64,000 bases of DNA from Mimachlamys varia (lineage: Eukaryota > Mollusca > Bivalvia > Pectinida > Pectinidae), in contig OX392527.1 of assembly GCA_947623455.1 (NCBI GenBank), forward strand, positions 64,245,115 to 64,309,114, in the 5' to 3' direction. Under the pieces are notes generated by a model that ran no database searches, was not told where the DNA came from, and was given only the letters and a program-made list of their open reading frames with translations. How positions within the stretch are numbered: position 1 is the stretch's first letter; each line of letters starts with the position of its first letter. Made by a program: the position numbers and the translations under genes. Shown here in pieces: positions 38,133 to 52,700 of this stretch.

Positions 38133-39950
38133 GTGTGTGAAACATGTACCGTATTACGAGTGCAACATAATCAGATATATTTTCATTTTGTTTGCCATAA
38201 CTCTTAAGTTGTTAATTTCACGGTCATTTCATGATTAGTTAAAATGTGATTTCACTCGAGGGGAGTGGGCATTTATGCAAATGTCTCTAAAATTGAATTG
38301 GTTTGGATTGCACTTGGACTGGCTTAAATTTTATTACCTCCTTTGTGATTTTTGAAAATCTGAATTATTGTAACATTATATATTATTGAAGATGCATAAA
38401 TTCGTTGTTATATTATTGAGATACATAAAATCGTTGTTATTTTATTAATCATGCTTTCTAATAGGATATAAGTATACAATTGTGAGATAGTTGAATGTTT
38501 TGTTCTCATTGTGAGATTATTTGAGATAGTTGTGATACTATTTTTATATTTGGAACTTGTATAAATGTGTATGACTTGAGATTTGTTTGGGAATTATTCT
38601 TGTGATATTGAACACGAACATACAATAATGTATTTACTTGACCCTTTCCTTACGTGTATAAATGTTTTAGGTCAATACATTTGCATTATTGTTTTATAAG
38701 ATTTTAAAAGTATTGATACCCGACAAATTTTATTACTGCCATACTATACTATTATAGTGTGCCTAGCTTGACAGGTCAAAGCTGTTTTCATCGGATTTAC
38801 TGTAAACAGTTTGTGCAATTCGCTTTCGATAACATGTTACCATATTGAACGATTAAAATTAATGTTTGTAACAAAATTGTCTGTTGTATTTTCAAGAATT
38901 TGTTGGAGATTGTTGAAAAATCAAAGTGCTGAAATTACTGTAGCGCTAAAACACCTCATAATAAGCTAAAAAATGGGATAACAGGGAGAAGATCTAACGG
39001 TCAGAAAATATTCAAATATTTTTTATTAGCTATCGCATGAACGTAGTTGTACAGTAATATATCCGATTATTGGGTTTTGGTGTTTCATTCCACATCCTGT
39101 CAAATATATAATTGTAATTAATTATAATATAAAACATTTGATATAGCTAACATAAGCTACTCTAGAGTGCTTTACAGTACATGGATATACAATTCTTATA
39201 CAATCAATACAATTAACACAATATCAGGCGCTACCACCTGGCTAATACCTCCTTATGTGTGCGTGTGTGCGCGCGCGCGTATTTGCTAGAGATGAAATTC
39301 TGTTTGTAGTGGGACCGTGTTTCCAACGGCATCTTTTATAGTGCGTCATATCTGGTATTCATTAAACATTCATTTAATTGCGTCACGTCCGTCGACGTCA
39401 TCCCCGGATCAAGATGGTGGTGTATCCGGTCCCAATACCCCACGCCCACTACGTCAAAACGAGACTAGCAAATAAGACCAGATATTGACAATTACTCCTC
39501 TACGTGGGGTCTGTGTTGTAGAAGAGGTTTTGATTGATGGCGATGACAGGTTCATGTGGTGGCTACCCTCTGTAAATAGTTCGTTGATGCGATTGTTTTT
39601 GATTACTGTCGACATCAGATCGCCCAATATTATTTACGACAACCTGTAAACGTACGGATTTGATGTTGAAAGATAAATCTACGATAGATACTGTACAGTT
39701 AACAAATACCTTGTGTTGGTCCCGAAACCGTCAGTGTTCTTAAAACAAGAAACCCAAGGGGCCTGCACTGATCACCTGGATATTGTTACAGTTTGCACCT
39801 GTGAACGTTTGTTTGACCAGTATAGGGCACCCAACAATGCCAGTTAATGATGGGAAGCAATATATACAGCTTCACACTGAACCTTAAGTCCGAGAGCTTA
39901 CATGTACTCCATACCAACAGGCAGTAAGCAAGTTTAACCCAGGAGCGAAT
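38133..39950. other. Intergenic, nothing substantial recognised
   Basis: AT-rich sequence downstream of the receptor gene. A short (gt)n(gc)n alternating tract lies at about 39254-39282. No gene, RNA or element I can support. Confidence 0.6.
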
Positions 39951-40955
39951 GATTCTGACGCAACTTAATAATTACTATTACAAAGCGATACAGTTTATGC
40001 AAAACGTTTCCCCCTTCTTCAGTCAATTATGCATATAGCAGCAATTTAGGGGTAGGGAACAGATGTCACATGTACTATAAATCATCTGTTTTCCTTCTTT
40101 TAATCATTTGTATGACTTAAACTGGTTAATATCCATTCAGTAAGTTATGAAAAGTAGCGCTTTAAAAGGTTTTACCTCTATTTCACCTACTGGACCCCGC
40201 CCTTCCCGTGGAGTAAGAGTCAACATTTAGCCACAATCTGTTCGACTCCTCCAAAGAATGTTTCTGACCAAATAAGGTTCAAATCCCTTCCATACCTTAT
40301 GGCTAGTAGCGTTTTAAAGGTGTTGGGTTGGCCCCTCTGGCTCCAGGGAGGGGGGGGGGGGGGGGTCACCATTTATGCACATTCTGTTTCCATTCCCCAA
40401 CGAATGATTCTGATCTAATTTGGTTAAAATCCATTCGGTACTTTATGACTAATAGCGATTTAAAATGCTTTACCTCTTTTTTCCCCTACTATGCCCCACC
40501 CCTCCTGCCCCAGGGGTTCAGAGTCATCATTTATATAAATATGTTCCCCCTCTTCCAAAGGTTGTTTCTGACCAAAATAGGTTAAAATCTATTCTATGTC
40601 AGAGTCGCGATTTATGCACAATCTGTTTCCCGTTTCTTAAAGATGTTTCTCGCCAAAATTGGTTCAAATCCATTCAGTACTTTATGACAATTAACGATTT
40701 GAAAGGTTTAACCTTTATTTCTCTTATTGAGTCTCGCCCCTCTGGCTCCAGGGGGAGGGGGGGGGGGAGGGCAGAGTCACCATTTATGCAAAATCTGTTA
40801 CCCTTCTCCAAGGGATGGTTCTAACCAATTATTGTTTAAATCAATGCTCAATGCAGTATTTAATGAGTAGGAGCAATTTAAAGGGTAACTTGACGGGCGG
40901 ACGACGGACGGACCGTTCATGGCATAAGTTCACCGGCCAGGTGAACTAGAACTGA
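39950..40955. repeat. Diverged tandem repeat block with poly-G tracts
   Basis: Related segments of about 150-240 bp recur at about 40148, 40300, 40447, 40685 and 40863. They share tag.agcgatttaaaagg, ccatttatgcacaatctgtt, and ccaaaa.tggttcaaatcca. Two copies have ctctggctccaggg followed by a long poly-G run (40350-40365 and 40755-40768). The block ends in ggacgacggacggaccgttc and ggcataagttcacc, words I associate with common bivalve interspersed repeats. Frames of 85 and 119 codons here are not genes. Confidence 0.65.
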
Positions 40956-41689
40956 AAATGAGGCCTATTGAAATCCTATTTATGGTAAAAATAGTACACA
41001 TCGAATCTGTTTGTTGGGAAATATCACCTATGTAAGTACAAGATTAAACCGAGAGTCTTATCAATTTTATCACCTCGAGTCCTCATTGTGAAATACGCGC
41101 AGCCACGGGAAAATTATACTATGATGATGTCATTGTCCGCGTAGAAATTCGGTTATCGTCAATCCCTTTCTCTGCTATTACCTACATGCATCAAACACAT
41201 CCGATGAGAGATGCCACAACAATATAATTCACTCGTAGGTTTCTATAGTTGTGTCGCTAACTAAATCTACCCTGTATTCAACCGGGTCATCCGCACCACC
41301 GAGAGTATAACGCTGTCAGTTATAACCACACAGGTGGACTTTCCCGATGATTACCGAGTGTTAATATGGCTCGTACAATTATTGCTGCACAGACAAAGAT
41401 GCAATTTATCATGTTTTTGCACCAAGTTAGCAACAAAGAACATTTGTTTCGGGGTAACTTAGGGTGTAAGCGCACAAAGTAATCCATGAACGTTTCATGC
41501 CGGTGTAAACGCGGGATGAAGTTATCATTCATGAACGTTTGATACCAGGTAATTTTGGGTTTTATTTACTACAAACAATATAATTATCAATTATTTCTTT
41601 TGTTAAGTTGTTCACCTGTCCGCATCTGTTTTATTTAGACACAACGTTGTGATACTAAATACTAGGTACGTGTGATACCCTAGGACTTC
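40956..41689. other. Unique-looking flank of the satellite, nothing recognised
   Basis: Intergenic sequence between the diverged repeat block and the satellite. A 70-codon antisense frame (41320-41532) has no recognisable features. No RNA gene seen. Confidence 0.55.
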
Positions 41690-44600
41690 TCTACTACAAT
41701 ATACCGGGTAGGGGGTTCAATACTACAATATACCGGGTAGGGAATTCCTTACTGCAATATACCGGGTAGGGCATTCCTTACTGCAGTATACCGGGTAGGG
41801 AATTCCTTACTACAATATACCGGGTAGGGCATTCCTTACTGCAATATACCAGGTAGGGAATTCTTTACTACAATATACCGGGTAGGGAATTCCTTACTAC
41901 AATATACCGGGTAGGGAATTCCTTACTACAATATACCGGGTAGGGAATTCCTTACTACAATATACCGGGTAGGGAATTCCTTACTACAATAAACCGGGTA
42001 GGGAATTCCTTACTACAATAAACCGGGTAGGGAATTCCTTACTACAATATACCGGGTAGGGAATTCCTTACTACAATATACCGGGTAGGGAATTCCTTAC
42101 TACAATATACCGGGTAGGGAATTCCTTACTGCAATATACCGGGTAGGGAATTCCTTACTGCAGTATACCGGGTAAGGAATTCCTTACTACAATATACCGG
42201 GTAGGGAATTCCATACTACAATATACCGGGTAGGGAATTCCTTACTACAATATAGGTAGGGAATTCCTTACTACAATATACCGGGTAGGGAATTCCTTAC
42301 TGCAATATACCGGGTAGGGAATTCCTTACTACAATATACCGGGTAGGGGATTAGGGGATTCCTTACTACAATATACCGGGTAGGGAATTCCTTATTACAA
42401 TATACCGGGTAGGGAATTCCTTACTGCAATATACCGGGTAGGGAATTCCTTACTACAATATACCGGGTAGGGAATTCCTTACTTCAATATACCGGGTAGG
42501 GAATTCCTTACTACAATATACCGGGTAGGGAATTCCTTACTACAATATACCGGGTAGGGAATTCCTTACTACAATATACCGGGTAGGGAATTCCTTACTA
42601 CAATATACCGGGTAGGGAATTCCTTACTACAATATACCGGGTAGGGAATTCCTTACTACAATATACCGGGTAGGGAATTCCTTACTACAATATACCGGGT
42701 AGGGAATTCCTTATTACAATATACCGGGTAGGGAATTCCTTACTACAATATACCGGGTAGGGAATTCCTTACTACAATATACCGGGTAGGGAATTCCTTA
42801 CTACAATATACCGGGTAGGGAATTCCTTACTACAATATACCGGGTAGGGAATTCCTTACTACAAAATACCGGATAGGGAATTCCTTACTACAATATACCG
42901 GGTAGGGAATTCCTTACTGCAATATACCGGGTAGGGAATTCCTTACTGCAATATACCGGGTAGGGAATTCCTTACTACAATATACCGGGTAGGGAATTCC
43001 TTACTGCAATATACCGGGTAGGGAATTCCTTACTACAATATACCGGGTAGGGAATTCCTTACTACAATATACCGGGTAGGGAATTCCTTACTACAATATA
43101 CCGGGTAGGGAATTCCTTACTGCAATATACCGGGTAGGGAATTCCTTACTACAATATACCGGGTAGGGAATTCCTTACTACAATATACCGGGTAGGGAAT
43201 TCCTTACTACAATATACCGGGTAGGGGATTCCTTACTACAATATACCGGGTAGGGAATTCCTTACTGCAATATAACGGGTAGGGAATTCCTTACTGCAAT
43301 ATACCGGGTAGGGGATTCCTTACTACAATATACCGGGTAGGGAATTCCTTACTACAATATACCGGGTAGGGAATTCCTTACTGCAGTATACCGGGTAGGG
43401 AATTCCTTACTGCAATATACCGGGTAGGGAATTCCTTACTGCAGTATACCGGGTAGGGAATTCCTTACTGCAATATACCGGGTAGGGAATTCCTTACTAC
43501 AATATACCGGGTAGGGAATTCCTTACTACAATATACCGGGTAGGGAATTCCTTACTACAATATACCGGGTAGGGAATTCCTTACTACAATATACCGGGTA
43601 GGGAATTCCTTACTACAATATACCGGGTAGGGAATTCCTTACTGCAGTATACCGGGTAGGGAATTCCTTACTACAATATACCGGGTAGGGAATTCCTTAC
43701 TACAATTTACCGGGTAAGGAATTCCTTACTACAATATACCGGGTAGGGAATTCCTTACTACAATATACCGGGTAGGGAATTCCTTACTGCAGTATACCGG
43801 GTAGGGAATTCCTTACTGCAGTATACCGGGTAGGGAATTCCTTACTACAATATACCGGGTAGGGAATTCCTTACTACAATATACCGGGTAGGGAATTCCT
43901 TACTACAGTATACCGGGTAGGGAATTCCTTACTACAGTATACCGGGTAGGGAATTTCTTACTACAATATACCGGGTAGGGAATTCCTTACTACAATATAC
44001 CGGGTAGGGAATTCCTTACTACAATATACCGGGTAGGGAATTCCTTACTGCAGTATACCGGGTAGGGAATTCCTTACTACAATATACCGGGTAGGGAATT
44101 CCTTACTACAATATACCGGGTAGGGAATTCCTTACTACAATATACCGGGTAGGGAATTCCTTACTACAATATACCGGGTAGGGAATTCCTTACTACAATA
44201 TACCGGGTAGGGGATTCCTTACTACAGTATACCGGGTAGGGAATTCCTTACTACAATATACCGGGTAGGGAATTCCTTACTACAATATACCGGGTAGGGA
44301 ATTCCTTACTACAATATACTGGGTAGGGAATTCCATACTACAATATACCGGGTAGGGAATTCCTTACTACAATATACCGGGTAGGGAATTCCTTACTACA
44401 ATATACCGGGTAGGGAATTCCTTACTACAATATACCGGGTAGGGAATTCCTTACTACAATATACCGGGTAGGGAATTCCTTACTACAATATACCGGGTAG
44501 GGAATTCCTTACTGCAATATACCGGGTAGGGAATTCCTTACTACAATATACCGGGTAGGGAATCCCTTACTACAATATACCGGGTAGGGAATTCCTTACT

Positions 44601-47600
44601 ACAATATACCGGGTAGGGAATTCCTTACTACAATATACCGGGTAGGGAATTCCTTACTGCAGTATACCGGGTAGAGAATTCCTTACTACAATATACCGGG
44701 TAGGGAATTCCTTACTACAATATACCGGGTAGGGAATTCCTTACTACAATATACCGGGTAGGGAATCCCTTACTACAATATACCGGGTAGGGAATCCCTT
44801 ACTACAATATACCGGGTAGGGAATTCCTTACTACAATATACCGGGTAGGGAATTCCTTACTACAATATACCGGGTAGGGAATTCCTTACTGCAGTATACC
44901 GGGTAGGGAATTCCTTACTACAATATACCGGGTAGGGAATTCCTTACTACAATATACCGGGTAGGGAATTCCTTACTGCAGTATACCGGGTAGGGAATTC
45001 CTTACTGCAGTATACCGGGTAGGGAATTCCTTACTACAATATACCGGGTAGGGAATTCCATACTACAATATACCGGGTAGGGAATTCCATACTATAATAT
45101 ACCGGGTAGGGAATTCCTTACTGCAGTATACCGGGTAGGGAATTCCTTACTACAATATACCGGGTAGGGAATTCCTTACTACAATATACCGGGTAGGGAA
45201 TTCCTTACTGCAGTATACCGGGTAGGGAATTCCTTACTGCAGTATACCGGGTAGGGAATTCCTTACTGCAGTATATCGGGTAGGGAATTCCTTACTACAA
45301 TATACCGGGTAGGGAATTCCTTACTACAATATACCGGGTAGGGAATTTCTTACTTCAATATACCGGGTAGGGAATTCCTTACTACAATATACCGGGTAGG
45401 GAATTCCTTACTACAATATACTGGGTAGGGAATTCCTTACTGCAATATACCGGGTAGGGAATTCCTTACTGTAGTATACCGGGTAGGGAATTCCTTACTA
45501 CAATATACCGGGTAGGGAATTCCTTACTACAATATACTGGGTAGGGAATTCCTTACTACAATATACCGGGTAGGGAATTCCTTACTGCAGTATACCGGGT
45601 AGGGAATTCCTTACTACAATATACCGGGTAGGGAATTCCTTACTACAATATACTGGGTAGGGAATTCCTTACTGCAGTATACCGGGTAGGGAATTCCTTA
45701 CTACAATATACCGGGTAGGGAATTCCTTACTACAATATACCGGGTAGGGAATTCCTTACTACAATATACCGGGTAGGGAATTCCTTACTACAATATACCG
45801 GGTAGGGAATTCCTTACTACAATATACCGGGTAGGGAATTCCTTACTACAATATACTGGGTAGGGAATTCCTTACTACAATATACCGGGTAGGGAATTCC
45901 TTACTGCAGTATACCGGGTAGGGAATTCCTTACTGTAGTATACCGGGTAGGGAATTCCTTACTGTAGTATACCGGGTAGGGAATTCCTTACTGTAGTATA
46001 CCGGGTAGGGAATTCCTTACTACAATATACCGGGTAGGGAATTCCTTACTACAATATACCGGGTAGGGAATTCCTTACTGCAGTATACCGGGTAGGGAAT
46101 TCCTTACTACAATATACCGGGTAGGGAATTCCTTACTACAATATACCGGGTAGGGAATTCCTTACTACAATATACCGGGTGGGGAATTCCTTACTACAAT
46201 ATACCGGGTAGGGAATTCCTTACTACAATATACCGGGTAGGGAATTCCTTACTACAATATACCGGGTAGGGAATTCCTTACTACAATATACCGGGTAGGG
46301 AATTCCTTACTACAGTATACCGGGTAGGGAATTCCTTACTACAATATACTGGGTAGGGAATTCCTTACTACAATATACCGGGTAGGGAATTCCTTACTAC
46401 AATATACCGGGTAGGGAATTCCTTACTACAATATACCGGGTAGGGAATTCCTTACTACAATATACCGGGTAGGGAATTCCTTACTACAATATACCGGGTA
46501 GGGAATTCCTTACTACAATATACCGGGTAGGGAATTCCTTACTACAATATACCGGGTAGGGAATTCCATACTACAATATACCGGGTAGGGAATTCCTTAC
46601 TACAATATACCGGGTAGGGAATTCCTTACTACAATATACTGGGTAGGGAATTCCTTACTACAATATACCGGGTAGGGAATTCCTTACTACAATATACCGG
46701 GTAGGGAATTCCTTACTACAGTATACCGGGTAGGGAATTCCTTACTACAATATACCGGGTAGGGAATTCCTTACAACAATATACTGGGTAGGGAATTCCT
46801 TACTACAATATACCGGGTAGGGAATTCCTTTCTGTAGTATACCGGGTAGGGAATTCCTTACTACAATATACCGGGTAGGGAATTCCTTACTACAATATAC
46901 TGGGTAGGGAATTCCTTACTACAATATACCGGGTAGGGAATTCCTTACTGCAGTATACCGGGTAGGGAATTCCTTACTACAATATACTGGGTAGGGAATT
47001 CCTTACTACAATATACCGGGTAGGGAATTCCTTACTACAATATACCGGGTAGGGAATTCCTTACTACAATATACCGGGTAGGGAATTCCTTACTACAATA
47101 TACCGGGTAGGGAATTCCTTACTACAATATACCGGGTAGGGAATTCCTTACCACAATATACCGGGTAGGGAATTCCTTACTACAATATACCGGGTAGGGA
47201 ATTCCTTACTACAATATACCGGGTAGGGAATTCCATACTACAATATACCGGGTAGGGAATTCCATACTACAATATACCGGGTAGGGAATTCCTTACTACA
47301 ATATACCGGGTAGGGAATTCCTTACTACAATATACCGGGTAGGGAATTCCTTACTGCAATATACTGGGTAGGGGATTCCTTACTGCAATATACTGGGTAG
47401 GGGATTCCTTACTACAATATACCGGGTAGGGAATTCCTTACTTCAATATACCGGGTAGGGAATTCCTTACTGCAGTATACCGGGTAGGGAATTCCTTACT
47501 GCAATATACCGGGTAGGGAATTCCTTACTACAATATACCGGGTAGGGAATTCCTTACTACAATATACCGGGTAGGGAATTCCATACTACAATATACCGGG

Positions 47601-49184
47601 TAGGGAATTCCTTACTACAATATACCGGGTAGGGAATTCCTTACTACAATATACCGGGTAGGGAATTCCATACTACAATATACCGGGTAGGGAATTCCTT
47701 ACTACAATATACCGGGTAGGGGATTCCTTACTACAATATACCGGGTAGGGAATTCCTTACTACAATATACCGGGTAGGGAATTCCTTACTGCAGTATACC
47801 GGGTAGGGAATTCCTTACTACAATATACCGGGTAGGGAATTCCTTACTGCAGTATACCGGGTAGGGAATTCCTTACTGCAGTATACCGGGTAGGGAATTC
47901 CTTACTACAATATACCGTGTAGGGAATTCCTTACTACAATATACCGGGTAGGGAATTCCTTACTGCAGTATACCGGGTAGGGAATTCCTTACTACAATAT
48001 ACCGGGTAGGGAATTCCTTACTGCAGTATACCGGGTAGGGAATTCCTTACTGCAGTATACCGGGTAGGGAATTCCTTACTACAATATACCGTGTAGGGAA
48101 TTCCTTACTACAATATACCGGGTAGGGAATTCCTTACTGCAGTATACCGGGTAGGGAATTCCTTACTACAATATACCGGGTAGGGAATTCCTTACTGCAG
48201 TATACCGGGTAGGGAATTCCTTACTGCAGTATACCGGGTAGGGAATTCCTTACTACAATATACCGGGTAGGGAATTCCATACTACAATATACCGGGTAGG
48301 GAATTCCTTACTACAATATACCGGGTAGGGAATTCCTTACTACAATATACCGGGTAGGGAATTCCTTACTGCAGTATACCGGGTAGGGAATTCCTTACTG
48401 CAGTATACCGGGTAGGGAATTCCTTACTACAATATACCGGGTAGGGAATTCCATACTACAATATACCGGGTAGGGAATTCCTTACTACAATATACCGGGA
48501 AGGGAATTCCTTACTACAATATACCGGGTAGGAAATTCCTTACTGTAGTATACCGGGTAGGGAATTCCTTACTGTAGTATACCGGGTAGGGAATTCCTTA
48601 CTGTAGTATACCGGGTAGGGAATTCCTTACTGTAGTATACCGGGTAGGGAATTCCTTACTACAATATACCGGGTAGGGGATTCCTTACTGCAGTATACCG
48701 GGTAGGGGATTCCTTACTACAATGTACCGGGTAGGGAATTCCTTACTGCAATATACCGGGTAGGGAATCCCTTACTACAATATACCGGGTAGGGAATTCC
48801 TTACTGCAATATACCGGGTAGGGGATTCCTTACTACAATATACCGGGTAGGGAATTCCTTACTACAATATACCGGGTAGGGAATTCCTTACTACAATATA
48901 CCGGGTAGGGGATTCCTTACTGCAATATACCGGGTAGGGAATTCCTTACTACAATATACCGGGTAGGGAATTCCTTACTGCAATATACCGGGTAGGGAAT
49001 TCCTTACTACAATATACCGGGTAGGGAATTCCTTACTACAATATACCAGGTAGGGGATTCCTTACTACAATATACCGGGTAGGGAATTCCTTACTACAAT
49101 ATACCGGGTAGGGAATTCCTTACTACAATATACCGGGTAGGGGATTCCTTACTGCAATATACCGGGTAGGGAATTCCTTACTTC

Positions 49185-49800
49185 AATATACCGGGTAGGG
49201 AATTCCATACTAAAATATACCGGGTAGGGAATTTCATACTACAATATACCGGGTAGGGAATTCCTTACTACAATATACCGGGTAGGGAATTCCTTACTAC
49301 AATATACTGGGTAGGGAATTCCTTACTACAATTTACCGGGTAGGGAATTCCTTACTGCAATATACCGGGTAGGGAATTCCTTACTTCAATATACCGGGTA
49401 GGGAATTCCTTACTGCAATATACCAGGTAGGGAATTCCTTACTGCAGTATACCGGGTAGGGAATTCCTTACTGCAATATACCGGGTAGGGAATTCCATAC
49501 TGCAATATACCGGGTAGGGGATTCCTTACTGCAATATACCGGGTAGGGAATTCCTTACTTCAATATACCGGGTAGGGAATTCCATACTAAAATATACCGG
49601 GTAGGGAATTCCATACTACAATATACCGGGTAGGGAATTCCTTACTACAATATACCGGGTAGGGAATTCCTTACTACAATATACTGGGTAGGGAATTCCT
49701 TACTACAATTTACCGGGTAGGGAATTCCTTACTGCAATATACCGGGTAGGGAATTCCTTACTTCAATATACCGGGTAGGGAATTCCTTACTGCAATATAC
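49185..49800. repeat. Higher-order duplication inside the satellite (377 bp)
   Basis: The rare unit aattccatactaaaatatac appears at 49201 and again at 49578, 377 bp (13 units) apart. The surrounding variant order (tacttcaatat before it, an acaatttacc variant after it) is the same in both. Confidence 0.8.
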
Positions 49801-51423
49801 CGGGTAGGGAATTCCTTACTGCAATATACCGGGTAGGGAATTCCTTACTACAGTATACCGGGTAGGGAATTCCTTACTACAATATACCGGGTAGGGAATT
49901 CCTTACTACAGTATACCGGGTAGGGAATTCCTTACTACAATATACCGGGTAGGGAATTCCTTACTGCAGTATACCGGGTAGGGAATTCCTTACTACAATA
50001 TACCGGGTAGGGAATTCCTTACTACAGTATACCGGGTAGGGAATTCCTTACTACAGTATACCGGGTAGGGAATTCCTTACTACAATATACCGGGTAGGGA
50101 ATTCCTTACTGCAATATACCGGGTAGGGAATTCCTTACTACAATATACCGGGTAGGGAATTCCTTACTGCAATATACCGGGTAGGGAATTCCTTACTACA
50201 ATATACCGGGTAGGGAATTCCTTACTACAGTATACCGGGTAGGGAATTCCTTACTACAATATACCGGGTAGGGAATTCCTTACTACAATATACCGGGTAG
50301 GGAATTCCTTACTACAGTATACCGGGTAGGGAATTCCTTACTGCAATATACCGGGTAGGGAATTCCTTACTACAATATACCGGGTAGGGAATTCCTTACT
50401 GCAATATACCGGGTAGGGAATTCCTTACTGCAATATACCGGGTAGGGAATTCCTTACTGCAATATACCGGGTAGGGAATTCCTTACTACAATATACCGGG
50501 TAGGGAATTCCTTACTACAATATACCGGGTAGGGAATTCCTTACTGCAGTATACCGGGTAGGGAATTCCATACTACAATATACCGGGTAGGGAATTCCTT
50601 ACTGCAGTATACCGGGTAGGGAATTCCTTACTGCAGTATACCGGGTAGGGAATTCCTTACTGCAGTATACCGGGTAGGGAATTCCATACTACAATATACC
50701 GGGTAGGGAATTCCATACTACAATATACCGGGTAGGGAATTCCTTACTGCAGTATACCGGGTAGGGAATTCCATACTACAATATACCGGGTAGGGAATTC
50801 CTTACAACAATATACCGGGTAGGGAATTCCTTACTGCAGTATACCGGGTAGGGAATTCCTTACTGCAATATACCGGGTAGGGAATTCCATACTGCAATAT
50901 ACCGGGTAGGGAATTCCTTACTGCAATATACCGGGTAGGAAATTCCTTACTGCAATATACCGGGTAGGGAATTCCTTACTACAATATACCGGGTAGGGAA
51001 TTCCTTACTTCAATATACCGGGTAGGGAATTCCTTACTGCAATATACCGGGTTGGGAATTCCTTACTGCAATATACCGGGTAGGGAATTCCTTACTTCAA
51101 TATACCGGGTAGGGAATTCCTTACTGCAATATACCGGGTAGGGAATTCCTTACTGTAATATACCGGGTAGGGAATTCCTTACTTCAATATACCGGGTAGG
51201 GAATTCCTTACTGCAATATACCGGGTAGGGAATTCCTTACTTCAATATACCGGGTAGGGAATTCCTTACTACAATATACCGGGTAGGGAATTCCTTACTG
51301 CAATATACCGGGTAGGGAATTCCTTACTTCAATATACCGGGTAGGGAATTCCTTACTGCAATATACCGGGTAGGGAATTCCTTACTTCAATATACCGGGT
51401 AGGGAATTCCTTACTACAATATA

Positions 51424-52700
51424 CCGTGTAGGGAATTCCATACTACAATATACCGGGTAGGGAATTCCTTACTGCAGTATACCGGGTAGGGAATTCCTTA
51501 CTACAATATACCGGGTAGGGAATTCCTTACTGCAATATACCGGGTAGAGAATTCCTTACTGCAATATACCGGGTAGGGAATTCCTTACTTCAATATACCG
51601 GGTAGGGAATTCCTTACTACAATATACCGTGTAGGGAATTCCATACTACAATATACCGGGTAGGGAATTCCTTACTGCAGTATACCGGGTAGGGAATTCC
51701 TTACTACAATATACCGGGTAGGGAATTCCTTACTGCAATATACCGGGTAGGGAATTCCTTACTACAATATACCGGGTAGGGAATTCCTTACTGCAATATA
51801 CCGGGTAGGGAATTCCTTACTACAATATACCGGGTAGGGAATTCCTTACTGCAGTATACCGGGTAGGGAATTCCTTACTTCAATATACCGGGTAGGGAAT
51901 TCCTTACTGCAGTATACCGGGTAGGGAATTCCTTACTGCAGTATACCGGGTAGGGAATTCCTTACTACAATATACCGGGTAGGGAATTCCATACTACAAT
52001 ATACCGGGTAGGGAATTCCTTACTACAATATACCGGGTAGGGAATTCCTTACTGCAGTATACCGGGTAGGGAATTCCTTACTGCAATATACCGGGTTGGG
52101 AATTCCTTACTGCAATATACCGGGTAGGGAATTCCTTACTTCAATATACCGGGTAGGGAATTCCTTACTGCAATATACCGGGTAGGGAATTCCTTACTGT
52201 AATATACCGGGTAGGGAATTCCTTACTTCAATATACCGGGTAGGGAATTCCTTACTGCAATATACCGGGTAGGGAATTCCTTACTTCAATATACCGGGTA
52301 GGGAATTCCTTACTACAATATACCGGGTAGGGAATTCCTTACTGCAATATACCGGGTAGGGAATTCCTTACTTCAATATACCGGGTAGGGAATTCCTTAC
52401 TGCAATATACCGGGTAGGGAATTCCTTACTTCAATATACCGGGTAGGGAATTCCTTACTACAATATACCGTGTAGGGAATTCCATACTACAATATACCGG
52501 GTAGGGAATTCCTTACTGCAGTATACCGGGTAGGGAATTCCTTACTACAATATACCGGGTAGGGAATTCCTTACTGCAATATACCGGGTAGGGAATTCCT
52601 TACTGCAATATACCGGGTAGGGAATTCCTTACTTCAATATACCGGGTAGGGAATTCCTTACTACAATATACCGTGTAGGGAATTCCATACTACAATATAC
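51424..52700. repeat. Higher-order duplication inside the satellite (203 bp and 1,044 bp)
   Basis: The rare variant ccgtgtagggaattccatac occurs at 51424, 51627, 52468 and 52671. Spacings are 203 bp (7 units), 841 bp and 203 bp, so the pair is copied at 1,044 bp (36 units). A further copy is at 53686 (1,015 bp, 35 units, after 52671). Confidence 0.88.

Noticed and set aside
40255..40700. ggttcaaatcc words like a pol III B box
   Set aside because: They recur in diverged repeats without an A box or tRNA fold at the right distance.
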